Source: Halonotius roseus (lineage in GTDB: Archaea; Halobacteriota; Halobacteria; Halobacteriales; Haloferacaceae). From it: 64,000 nucleotides of DNA. Of the stretch, positions 43,865 through 51,272 are shown in pieces. The stretch is from positions 818,328 to 882,327 of the forward strand of contig NZ_SESI01000001.1 in NCBI RefSeq assembly GCF_006861655.1. Reading direction: 5' to 3'. The position numbers were made by a program, and so were the translations under genes. The notes under the pieces were generated by a model. It searched no databases, had not been told where the DNA came from, and saw only the letters and a list, made by a program, of their open reading frames with translations. Numbering within the stretch: position 1 is the first letter of the stretch; every line of letters begins with the position of its first letter.

Positions 43865-44335
43865 ATGTTTGAATCCGGTGCGTTCGTCGGCCAGCAGCTG
43901 ACACCCATCAGCGACACACAGATCCAGCCCAATGGGGTTGATCTCACCGCCGCCGCGATCTACGAGCAGACGACAGCGGGACGGATCAACCGCGAGGGAA
44001 AGACGATCGGCGACCGCCGGGAGATCGAGGCCGACGACGGCGTCTTCACCCTCGACCCAGGAACCTACATCCTCCAGTACGCCGAAACCGTCCGGGTTCC
44101 GGACAACCATATCGGCTTCATCTACCCGCGGTCGTCGCTGATGCGCAACTCCTGTATGCTACACACGGCTGTCTGGGATGCCGGCTACGAGGGGAAAGGC
44201 GAAGGGCTGCTGGAAGTCCACCACGAAATTGAGATCGAGGAGGGGGCCCGCGTCGGCCAACTCGTGTTCGCCAAGGCCGACCACGAGGACACCTACGACG
44301 GCGACTACCAGGGCGAACACATCGACACCGAGTAG
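43865..44335 (+). CDS. dut: dUTP diphosphatase family protein (dcd/dut type)
   Basis: 156 residues. FIYPRSSLMRNSCMLHTAVWDAGYEGKGEGLLEVHHEIEIEEGARVGQLVFAKAD contains the R-S-S and DAGYxG motifs shared by dUTPases and dCTP deaminases. Haloarchaeal proteins of this length are annotated as deoxyuridine 5'-triphosphate nucleotidohydrolase, which hydrolyses dUTP to dUMP. The dCTP deaminase activity cannot be excluded from the sequence alone. The next, convergent gene is a small membrane protein 1 nt away. Confidence 0.82.
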   Translation: MFESGAFVGQQLTPISDTQIQPNGVDLTAAAIYEQTTAGRINREGKTIGDRREIEADDGVFTLDPGTYILQYAETVRVPDNHIGFIYPRSSLMRNSCMLHTAVWDAGYEGKGEGLLEVHHEIEIEEGARVGQLVFAKADHEDTYDGDYQGEHIDTE

Positions 44336-44336
44336 C

Positions 44337-44570
44337 CTACCCATCGTTGGGATGTGGAAGCCGCTGCCGAAGCGCGTATATGGCACCGACCGCGAGGACG
44401 ACGCCACCGATCCCACCGACGGTGAACCCGGGATCCTCACCCAACAACGCCACCCCGGCGGCCACCGTGGCAAAAAAGACGATCCCTGCGACGATGGCGT
44501 ACACCCACCCGCTCAGTTCAAGCAACACCAGCCGTTTCAGTCCGGCTGCGATCTGTTGGAGGAGACCCAT
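44337..44570 (-). CDS. small two-helix membrane protein
   Basis: 77 residues, ATG at 44568-44570. The amphipathic start (MGLLQQIAAGLKRLVLLELSGW) leads to helices VYAIVAGIVFFATVAAGVALL and FTVGGIGGVVLAVGAIYAL, and a basic tail follows. No family recognised. Convergent with the dUTPase-family gene. Coding potential rests on composition and clean termini. Confidence 0.65.
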   Translation of the reverse strand: MGLLQQIAAGLKRLVLLELSGWVYAIVAGIVFFATVAAGVALLGEDPGFTVGGIGGVVLAVGAIYALRQRLPHPNDG

Positions 44571-44670
44571 AGGCGATAACTGATTGGTTACTACTCATTG
44601 ATACTATCGGTATCGCCAACTGCGAAGCTGGAGACTCGTTGTCGAGAGCCGCAAGAGGTGCATCAAGCAG

Positions 44671-45243
44671 TTAATCCTGATCCGCGATATCGATCGCCGT
44701 CAGATCGGTGTCGCCGACGGGCGTTGCCTTGTCGAGTTCGGGGCCGACCATCGACATCTGGTAGACGGCGTCGGGATCGAACTGTTTGTGCGTGAATTTG
44801 AACACCGTATGTTCGAGCGCGCCATCGAGTGTTGGGAGCGTGCGGATGAGTCGGTGGCGGGTGCCGTGGTTGCGATCGAGGAGATAGACCTCGATGTCGT
44901 CGGTCGGCACGAACACGTCGTCGGGTTTCAGAACCACCTCGTAGGGGCGGTTTGTGTGGCTGAAGACGAGCGTGTCAGCCAGCGCGTCGTTGCCGAACTG
45001 GACGATCTCGGGCGCGGCGGCCCAGCCGGGATCGAGCACGCGGTCGACCTCGCGGTAGTCGACGACGTTGCGGATCGTCGTCCGCTCGCGGATCTCCTGG
45101 AGATCCGGCACCGACTTGCTCTGGAAGGAAACGACGAGATCCTTGACAAGGCTCCGGAGAGATGCGTCGCTGTCCGCCGACTCGGTGGCCGGCTCGGTGG
45201 GCTCGGAGCGAATAACGTTGGGTGAGGTTTCGCGTCGTTCCAT
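44671..45243 (-). CDS. conserved haloarchaeal protein of unknown function
   Basis: 190 residues, start ATG at 45241-45243. The first 30 residues are disordered and acidic. A globular part (SLRSLVKDLVVSFQSKSVPDLQEIRERTTIRNVVDYREVDRVLDPGWAAAPEIVQFGNDALADTLVFSHTNRPYEVVLKPDDVFVPTDDIEVYLLDRNHG) follows. No signal peptide or membrane helix. I do not recognise the family. The gene is beside the tRNA-Lys locus in the same orientation. Confidence 0.65.
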   Translation of the reverse strand: MERRETSPNVIRSEPTEPATESADSDASLRSLVKDLVVSFQSKSVPDLQEIRERTTIRNVVDYREVDRVLDPGWAAAPEIVQFGNDALADTLVFSHTNRPYEVVLKPDDVFVPTDDIEVYLLDRNHGTRHRLIRTLPTLDGALEHTVFKFTHKQFDPDAVYQMSMVGPELDKATPVGDTDLTAIDIADQD

Positions 45244-45420
45244 CGGTGTGTTGGCTCTGATGCCGTCCTATATCTTCCTTTCGTGGTGAACTCTCAAAAC
45301 TGTTTCTTACAGTCGACTACGATGTTGCGGCCAGATACAGATCAGCACCCCACGCCGGCAGTCCGCAGTGAACGATTTCCACACCGGAGTGCTCGGTGAG
45401 CGATTTGGCGACGCAGGAAA

Positions 45421-45544
45421 ACAGGCTGGGAGGAAGCGTGAACCACGGTCGCAGCAAGCTGCTCCCTGCTTCAACACCCTCGACAGCCGCGTTGCTCCTC
45501 ACGATAGTGTTCGGAGCAAAAACGGGCTGGGAGGGAGTTGAACC
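45421..45544 (-). repeat. two diverged copies of the tRNA-Lys 3' end
   Basis: AACGGGCTGGGAGGGAGTTG at 45521-45540, continuing as AACC to 45544, matches the tRNA-Lys 3' acceptor and T-arm sequence (45638-45661) exactly. A less perfect copy with one extra base (AACAGGCTGGGAGGAAGCG...) lies at 45421-45445. On the tRNA strand both are downstream of the 3' end at spacings of about 117 and 100 bp. Such copies normally mark integrase att sites, but there is no integrase and little DNA between them. The rest of 45244-45640 holds no gene I can support. Confidence 0.85.
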
Positions 45545-45639
45545 ATCGGAAGACGGACCGTTCGCTTCGCTCACGGTTGCGACTTCCACGGTTCAATCCC
45601 TCGGTAGCGTTTTCACTGCTCCCATTGGTCGCAGGAAAA

Positions 45640-45713
45640 CGGGCTGGGAGGGAGTTGAACCCCCGACCGTCTGGTTAAAAGCCAGACGCTCTCCCTAACT
45701 GAGCTACCAGCCC
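45640..45713 (-). tRNA. tRNA-Lys (anticodon TTT)
   Basis: Read on the minus strand the gene opens GGGCTGGTAGCTCAG and closes CCAGCCC with a G discriminator. The acceptor stem is 7 bp, the anticodon loop is CTTTTAA (anticodon TTT) on a CTGG-type stem, and the T arm has GGGGGTTCAACTCCC. It decodes AAA and AAG by wobble. No intron. Fragments of its 3' end recur downstream. Confidence 0.97.
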
Positions 45714-45788
45714 TCACTCCTGCTTGCCGGCAGGCGGTGATAAGGGTTTTTACATCGACGGGGCACGCGTCGACGGCGACGCCGTCGG

Positions 45789-46448
45789 CTACTCGTTGTC
45801 GAAGTACGCCGCCAGCGCGTCGGCAACGATATCCCCCGGCGGCCGATTGTCCATCGAGGCGCGATGCCGCAGCTCGATGTACTCTTCGGTCGGCAGCGTC
45901 ACCGTCAGCTCGCCGGGCGTGATATCGTGGTCGCGGAGTGCGGTCTCGGTGTCGACCCCATCGTTGATCGTGCTGGCGATCGATCGGATATCCCGCACCG
46001 TCAACTCCGCATCGAGACTCGCCCACGCCAACAGATACCGATCCTCCGCGGGCACGCGAGCGATGTGCTTGGCGGCTGTCGGCGCGATATGCCCGCGGGC
46101 GACGTGGCGACGGATCGACTGCGGAAGGTCGTGGACACGAGCCCACTTGCGGATAAACGAGACGGTGACGCCGTCGCCGGCAGCCTCGGCGGCAGCCTTG
46201 TAGGAGCCCCGGCCCCGGACGAGCGCGGCACAGGCCGCCGCGCCGCGGAGCATCAGGACGTGATCGTTGCCGCCGACAGCCCCGGTCGCAAAATCGTGGA
46301 CGACCTCGGCGGCCTCCGCGACGCTGTCGGGGTCGTCGGGATCGAAGTCGACAGCTTCCTCGGCGCGCTCGCCGGTGATCTCCGGGTCGGCGCGGACAAC
46401 GGGGGTACCAACCGGTGTTTCGCGGTCTGAGCCGTACTCCGTGGTCAT
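45789..46448 (-). CDS. predicted DNA-binding haloarchaeal protein (DUF7119-like)
   Basis: 219 residues. The middle contains a helix-turn-helix-like stretch (SYKAAAEAAGDGVTVSFIRKWARVHDLPQSIRRHVARGHIAPTAAKHIARVPAEDRYLLAWASLDAELTVRDIRSIA) resembling ParB/KorB-type or DUF7119 proteins, and the C terminus has a ribbon-helix-like segment (VTLPTEEYIELRHRASMDNRPPGDIVADALAAYF). It lies 75 nt from tRNA-Lys. DNA binding is inferred from the helices; the DUF name is from memory. Confidence 0.66.
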   Translation of the reverse strand: MTTEYGSDRETPVGTPVVRADPEITGERAEEAVDFDPDDPDSVAEAAEVVHDFATGAVGGNDHVLMLRGAAACAALVRGRGSYKAAAEAAGDGVTVSFIRKWARVHDLPQSIRRHVARGHIAPTAAKHIARVPAEDRYLLAWASLDAELTVRDIRSIASTINDGVDTETALRDHDITPGELTVTLPTEEYIELRHRASMDNRPPGDIVADALAAYFDNE

Positions 46449-46545
46449 TTACCGATCACATGACCGCCCGAAACAAAAGTGCCGCGCACAGTGGTGGTCG
46501 CCGCGGGAAACCGCAGGCAAAAGCGGGGCTCAATCCGCACGGCCG

Positions 46546-46704
46546 TCAGTCCTGGTGAGCGGTGGCGTCGGGTGACTCGGTTGCGGCCTCGTCCTCGGCG
46601 GCCGCCTCCTCGGCCTCGCGCCGCTCGGAGAGGTGTTCCCAGATCTCGGTACAGCCGGCCCCGTCGGAAAGCTCCGCGAGGTGATCGGCTTCCTCAGTTT
46701 GCAT
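46546..46704 (-). CDS. short acidic protein
   Basis: 52 residues from the ATG at 46702-46704 (MQTEEADHLAELSDGAGCTEIWEHLSERREAEE). It is mostly helical and strongly acidic, ending in a disordered tail. The divergent neighbour is the gene at 46845 and the region between holds a TATA-like AAGGGTAC. An upstream ATG at 46755 adds a basic stretch I discount. No family recognised; coding support is moderate. Confidence 0.55.
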   Translation of the reverse strand: MQTEEADHLAELSDGAGCTEIWEHLSERREAEEAAAEDEAATESPDATAHQD

Positions 46705-46844
46705 CGCTGCCCTCCGTGGCCCCGGCGCGTCGCCGAGCAGAGACGACTGATACATCGTTTGTTCGCGTCGTTTCGGTCATCGTACCCTTGTACTACTCCC
46801 TCCGTCTTAACCAACATCCAACCCGTAACACTGACCCGCGCTCG

Positions 46845-47330
46845 GTGATACCGGATCGTGTTGCAGCTATATCGGACGTCGAGTTTATTCCAAAACCACA
46901 CGACGAAAGCCGGTTTTGCTACCTGGAGGGCGTCACCGGTGCGGTCAGCGATTGCGGCGGGCGACTCCTACAGGTAGCCGGCGACCCAACGGGGCCTGTG
47001 AGCGTTGCCCTGCGGATCCTCGATGACGGCGCGTGGCTCTCGGTCAACGACCAGCGACGCGTCAGCGTCAGCGAACTCTGGCGGCTCCATGCCCCCGAGT
47101 TCTGTGACTGCCCGCTCGTCGATTTCATCGCCGAGGGGTTTACCGGGGTCTCCGCCGACGGCCGCGATGTGGCGGTGACGACCTACGGCAAGTGCATCGC
47201 CTGCGGTGAAAGCGGCGTCCCCGGAAAACTCCCGGTCGGCTACATTCAGGAGGGGGAATACCACAACTACGACCGCGAGAACATCGTTATGCAGCCGATC
47301 GGGGATCGCCCCGGGACAAACCGGCAATAG
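46845..47330 (+). CDS. conserved protein with a CxxC pair, upstream of nitrite/sulfite reductase
   Basis: 161 residues with a GTG start at 46845 (read as MIPDRVAAISDVEFIPKPHDESRFCYLEGVTGAV). No other ATG/GTG near the N terminus is in frame. The fold looks beta-rich with RRVSVSELWRLHAPEFCDCPLVDFIAEGF and YGKCIACGESGVPGKLPVGYIQEGEYHNYDRENIVMQPIG at the end, including a CxxC. I do not recognise a family. It is 76 nt upstream of the reductase gene in the same direction and may be linked to it. Confidence 0.62.
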   Translation: MIPDRVAAISDVEFIPKPHDESRFCYLEGVTGAVSDCGGRLLQVAGDPTGPVSVALRILDDGAWLSVNDQRRVSVSELWRLHAPEFCDCPLVDFIAEGFTGVSADGRDVAVTTYGKCIACGESGVPGKLPVGYIQEGEYHNYDRENIVMQPIGDRPGTNRQ

Positions 47331-47406
47331 TATCCGGTTTGGTGAACCACCGGGGATGGTTGACGCGGGGACGGACTGTTTAGGTGTAGGGCTGTTTGGG
47401 CGATGT

Positions 47407-49185
47407 ATGCCAACTGACGTTGAGCGGTGGAAATCTGAGGTCTACGGCAATGAGATCCGGGAGCATCTCATGGAGTTCGCCGAGCAAGGATGGGAGTCGA
47501 TCCCGGAAGACGAACACGACGCGTGGTTCGAGCGGTTCAAATGGTGGGGGCTGTACCACCAGCGCAACGGCCAAGAGAGCTACTTCATGATGCGGATCGG
47601 GACGCCCAACGGCGTGCTCAAGCCGGGCCAAACCGAGGTTGTCGCCGAGATCGCCGACGAGTATGCCCGCGGCCCCGAGACGAACCCCGAGTTCGGCGAC
47701 GGCTACGTCGACTGGACGACCCGACAGTCGATCCAACTCCACTGGATCAAACTTGAGGACATCCCCGACGTCTTCGAAAAACTCGAAGCCAACGGCCTTT
47801 CGACACAGCAAGCCTGTGGTGATTCGTGGCGCAACATCGTCGGCAACCCGATGGCCGGCAAAGCCCCGGAATTCGTCGACGCCTGGCCCGTGATTCAGGA
47901 GCTCAACGAGACGTTCAAAGGCAACGACGACCACTCGAACCTCCCCCGCAAATGGAAGGTCTCGGTCACCGGTTCGGCCGACGGCTCCGGCCAAGGCGAC
48001 ATCAACGACCTCGCACTTGAGCCAGCCTCCAAGGAGATCGACGGCGAGGAGGTGCGCGGCTTCAACGTCCGCGTCGGCGGCGGCCTCTCGCGGAACGAAC
48101 CCCGATTGGCCCGCGATATCGACGTGTTCGTTCGACCCGAAAACGCGGCTGAGGTGGCCGGCGGCATGTCCGCGCTGTTCCGCGAACACGGCGACCGCGA
48201 GGATCGCTACAACGCCCGGATCAAGTTCCTCGTCGACGAGTGGGGCACCGAGAAGATGCGCCGCGTCCTCCAGGAGGACTTCGTCGACTTCGAACTCGAA
48301 TCCGCTGGCGAAGACCTCCGCGATCAGTACACCTACAACGCCGGCGGCGAGGAACACGGCGACCTGATCGGCGTCCACGAACAGCGCGACGGGAACTACT
48401 ACGTCGGGCTCAACGTGCTCGTCGGCCGCATGGGTGCCGACGACACCCTCGAACTCGCCGACCTCGCCAACGAGTACGGCTCCGGTGAGGTTCGCATCAG
48501 CCAGCGACAGAACGTGATGATCACCGACGTGCCGGAAGAAGATCTCGACGACCTGCTCGACGAGCCGCTGCTTGAGAACTACTCGCCGGATCCGCATCCG
48601 TTCATGCGTGGCTCGGTCGCCTGCACAGGAACGGAGTTCTGCTCGCTCTCGATTGTCGAGACGAAAAACCGCCAGGTGCGCTATGCCCGCTGGCTCAAGG
48701 AGAACGTCGAACTGCCGGAGGGCGTCGAGGACTTCCACATCCACCTCTCGGGCTGTACGGCCTCCTGTGCCCAGCCACAGATCGCCGACATCTCGCTGCG
48801 CGGGATGAAGACCCGCAAGGACGGCGAGCCCGTCGAGGCCCTCGATATCGGTCTCGGCGGCGGCCTCGGCGAGAACCCACAGTTCGCCGACTGGATCGGC
48901 CAGCGCGTCCCGGCCGACGAGGTGCCGGGTGCGATCGAGAACCTCCTTGCCACGTTCGAGGACAATCGTGAGGGCGGCGAAACCTTCCGTGAGTTCATCG
49001 CCCGCCACGACGAGGAAGAACTGGAAGAGTTCATCGAGCCCGAGGAGACGAGCTACGAGGATCCTTACATGCACAACACGAAGATGACGTGGTACCCCTA
49101 CGCCGAGGACGACGACATGAGTGCCTCCCCCGCCCCGACCGACGGCGACGGCAACTCCATCGACGCGACGCCGGCCGACGACTGA
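47407..49185 (+). CDS. nirA: ferredoxin-dependent nitrite/sulfite reductase
   Basis: 592 residues from the ATG at 47407. Two ferredoxin-like half domains and two sirohaem domains are visible. The Fe4S4-sirohaem cysteines fall in MRGSVACTGTEFCSLSIVETK and LSGCTASCAQPQ. GGGLSRNEPRL and GLGGGLGENPQ mark the two domain repeats. It reduces nitrite to ammonia, or sulfite to sulfide, with six electrons from ferredoxin. Neither nitrate reductase nor sulfate-assimilation genes are adjacent, so the substrate is open; the symbol reflects the common haloarchaeal annotation. A palindrome-like CCGGT...ACCGG at 47334-47353 is in its promoter region. Confidence 0.9.
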   Translation: MPTDVERWKSEVYGNEIREHLMEFAEQGWESIPEDEHDAWFERFKWWGLYHQRNGQESYFMMRIGTPNGVLKPGQTEVVAEIADEYARGPETNPEFGDGYVDWTTRQSIQLHWIKLEDIPDVFEKLEANGLSTQQACGDSWRNIVGNPMAGKAPEFVDAWPVIQELNETFKGNDDHSNLPRKWKVSVTGSADGSGQGDINDLALEPASKEIDGEEVRGFNVRVGGGLSRNEPRLARDIDVFVRPENAAEVAGGMSALFREHGDREDRYNARIKFLVDEWGTEKMRRVLQEDFVDFELESAGEDLRDQYTYNAGGEEHGDLIGVHEQRDGNYYVGLNVLVGRMGADDTLELADLANEYGSGEVRISQRQNVMITDVPEEDLDDLLDEPLLENYSPDPHPFMRGSVACTGTEFCSLSIVETKNRQVRYARWLKENVELPEGVEDFHIHLSGCTASCAQPQIADISLRGMKTRKDGEPVEALDIGLGGGLGENPQFADWIGQRVPADEVPGAIENLLATFEDNREGGETFREFIARHDEEELEEFIEPEETSYEDPYMHNTKMTWYPYAEDDDMSASPAPTDGDGNSIDATPADD

Positions 49186-49265
49186 GCCGCGGGCAACGCA
49201 GTCGACGACACGAGTTCCGTTTGCGGGTTATTTTTCAACAGCAGCTACGTGAGCCACAGAGCCAG

Positions 49266-49997
49266 TTACGGCGCGGCAACGAGTATCAGAATCCCCGTCA
49301 CAACGATAGCGATGGCTCCCGCTTGGGCGCGGGACACGTCGCGGCCCGCCTGTAAGCCGAACGTCCAGATCACCGCCCCCCATAGCAAACTGCCAATATT
49401 AAGCACGCTGGCGATCGGTAGCCACGGGCCGAGACTCTCCAGCAAGGTTTGCTGGAGGATGTCGGGCTCGACATCGGTTGCAACCGTGACCGGATCCATC
49501 ACCAGCCAGAGAGCGACGAGGCCGAGCAGTGTTGTGACGAGGGTCGGCGCGAAGCCCCACACAGCCACCGTCGCCGTCGCACCGAAGGAGCCCTCGCCGC
49601 CAACGGCCGCGGTTGCGAGATGGAGGCCAGCGGCGACGACGAGCAGCATGATCGGAACCCCGATCAGCATCACGCCGTAGAACTCACCGAGCGAGCCGGT
49701 GATGAGCGAATCGATGTTCCGTTCGACCTCCGCGGGGGCGGAGCAGTTGAACCCCGAGTCGCCGAAGCCGTCGGGCAGCGACGTGCCGCCCGTCTCACAG
49801 AACCCCTCCGGCGGGCGGTCGGGGTTGTCGATCATCACCGTCCCGTCGATCTTTTCGGTAAACACGAATCCGATCCCGGCGATGAGCGCGACCGCGGTGA
49901 GCGTCACGAGCACGGCGACAGCGATGCCACGAGTGATATCTGGCTCGCGGTCGTCGAAGTAGCGATCCGGGCGGAGCAGCGGCGTTCGCGGGGCCAT
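49266..49997 (-). CDS. Yip1-family membrane protein
   Basis: 243 residues from the ATG at 49995-49997 (MAPRTPLLRPDRYFDDREPDITRGIAVAVLVTLTAVALIAG). Five or more helices with an extracellular loop containing cysteines (GFCETGGTSLPDGFGDSGFNCSAP). The RPDRYFDDREPD start and helix arrangement match haloarchaeal proteins of the Yip1 domain class. Function unknown. It is convergent with the reductase gene. Confidence 0.78.
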   Translation of the reverse strand: MAPRTPLLRPDRYFDDREPDITRGIAVAVLVTLTAVALIAGIGFVFTEKIDGTVMIDNPDRPPEGFCETGGTSLPDGFGDSGFNCSAPAEVERNIDSLITGSLGEFYGVMLIGVPIMLLVVAAGLHLATAAVGGEGSFGATATVAVWGFAPTLVTTLLGLVALWLVMDPVTVATDVEPDILQQTLLESLGPWLPIASVLNIGSLLWGAVIWTFGLQAGRDVSRAQAGAIAIVVTGILILVAAP

Positions 49998-50105
49998 ATT
50001 TGGAGCGGGCGGCGGAGCGAACAAAGAAATTATGAAGACCAAAACGGCGATTGCACCGTTGTCGCTGAACAAAGCCTCAAGAGCCAGCCCCGCCTATCGA
50101 CGGCC

Positions 50106-50396
50106 ATGTCCGACCGACTGCTATCAGTCAACGCCTACACGACGCTGGATCTGCTTGAGGGCGAAGCCGAGGCCCACGAGTTCACCGAATCGGCCTACGC
50201 CGTCGTCAACGCGACCGCGCCGCGGAAGAACCCCGATCACGTCAAACTAGAGATGGAACTCGACAACGCCGAACTGGAACACCTGACAGCCCATGCTGAT
50301 CGGGTTCGGCTAACGCCGGAGCAGGCCCGAACGATCGCGGCCGATCTCGAAAAGTACGCCGACAAGGTCGAAGCAAATCTCGCAGACGACGAGTAG
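50106..50396 (+). CDS. DUF6360-like small protein
   Basis: 96 residues, ATG at 50106 (MSDRLLSVNAYTTLDLLEGEAEAHEFTESAYAVVNATAPRKNPDHVKLEMELDNAELEHLTAHADRVRLTPEQARTIAADLEKYADKVE). It matches a haloarchaeal conserved protein family I recall as DUF6360: an alpha/beta N-terminal part and a C-terminal helix. Cytoplasmic, function unknown. Divergent from the Yip1 gene with a 108-bp gap. Confidence 0.78.
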   Translation: MSDRLLSVNAYTTLDLLEGEAEAHEFTESAYAVVNATAPRKNPDHVKLEMELDNAELEHLTAHADRVRLTPEQARTIAADLEKYADKVEANLADDE

Positions 50397-50440
50397 GCGA
50401 GACAGGATCCACCAGTGCTGGCGAGGATACAGCGACTCCA

Positions 50441-50462
50441 CCGTTGTTAATCGTAACAACGG
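50441..50462. promoter_or_regulatory. operator of the TumE-type toxin-antitoxin operon
   Basis: A perfect inverted repeat, CCGTTGTTA at 50441-50449 and TAACAACGG at 50454-50462 with ATCG between, ends 30 nt before the toxin-like gene at 50493. The place and symmetry suit autoregulation by the downstream DNA-binding partner, as in many toxin-antitoxin systems. Confidence 0.7.
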
Positions 50463-50492
50463 TTATGTTGTTGGAGGACATACCAACAGTCG

Positions 50493-50831
50493 ATGGCAGG
50501 AGACGACGGTGCGATATTGGTTATCGACCGTCGTGAGGAGTTCGGTGAGACGTACGCCCACGCTCGGGCGTGGAGGGTACCTGTCTCGGATCGCTATCCG
50601 GATGGCGTGAAATACAGTTTCCAGTATGGAACCAAGGATGAGACAAGAACCGCGACCGACGACGGGACGATCATCCGATACGACAACTTCCCCGACCACC
50701 CGAATGCGGCGATTCATCACAAGCATCTGCCCGATGGAACCGTCAAAGCTGTCGACTTCACCGGACTACGGCCGCTGTTTGCGGCGTTCAAAACCGAGGT
50801 GATCGAAGACTATGACGAAGACTGGAACTGA
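50493..50831 (+). CDS. TumE-family toxin-like protein (DUF6516)
   Basis: 112 residues with the DUF6516 pattern: ILVIDRREEFGETYAHARAWRVPVSDRYPDGVKYSFQYG ... TIIRYDNFPDHPNAAIHHKHLPDGTVKAVDF. DUF6516 proteins are the TumE-type toxins of the TumE/TumA toxin-antitoxin system, paired with a winged-helix partner that overlaps this gene by 20 nt. The conserved H/D-rich centre may be the active site. Toxicity is inferred only from homology. Confidence 0.8.
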   Translation: MAGDDGAILVIDRREEFGETYAHARAWRVPVSDRYPDGVKYSFQYGTKDETRTATDDGTIIRYDNFPDHPNAAIHHKHLPDGTVKAVDFTGLRPLFAAFKTEVIEDYDEDWN

Positions 50832-51243
50832 GTCCACAGACGACGCACACGCTGACCGCGTACTGCACATCCGCTACCGGAGCGGAGACGACGACCGCCT
50901 CACCGAAGCACTCGACGCGCTCGACCGAGGCGAGACGCCGGATCCAGTGTTCGAGATCATCTATCACGACATCGAAGATCTTCACCGAGTCACACGACCG
51001 ACAAACCTCGAACTACTCCGAACAATCGTCCGCGAGGAACCATCGAGTATCCGTGAAACCGCCCGGATGGTTGATCGGGATGTCCGGCAAGTTCACCGCA
51101 ATCTCACCGCACTTGAAGAACTCGGACTCATTGATCTCGAAGCGGAGGGTCGCTCAAAGCGTCCGACCACGTGGTACGATGCGATAGAAGTCGACCTCCC
51201 GCTCGGTGAATCGGCATCGACGTACGACACTGCTGACGCCTAA
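50812..51243 (+). CDS. winged-helix antitoxin/regulator (HVO_A0114 type)
   Basis: 143 residues. MTKTGTESTDDAHADRVLHIRYRSGDDDRLTEALDALDRGETPDPVFEIIYHDIEDLHRVTRPTNLELLRTI leads to a MarR-like HTH, VREEPSSIRETARMVDRDVRQVHRNLTALEELGLIDLEAEGRSKRPTTWYDAIEVDL. Members named HVO_A0114 family DNA-binding proteins accompany DUF6516 toxins. Overlap of 20 nt with the upstream gene indicates coupled translation. It probably binds the operator at 50441-50462. Confidence 0.82.
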   Translation: MTKTGTESTDDAHADRVLHIRYRSGDDDRLTEALDALDRGETPDPVFEIIYHDIEDLHRVTRPTNLELLRTIVREEPSSIRETARMVDRDVRQVHRNLTALEELGLIDLEAEGRSKRPTTWYDAIEVDLPLGESASTYDTADA

Positions 51244-51272
51244 TCGAGATTGGTTCGCTGGCTACAAGCTGA

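Noticed and set aside
45421-45713. A complete integrated element bounded by tRNA-Lys copies
   Set aside because: There is no integrase and under 120 bp between copies.
47380-49074. 564-codon reverse-strand frame opposite the nitrite/sulfite reductase
   Set aside because: Shadow of a conserved gene; no domain or start signal of its own.
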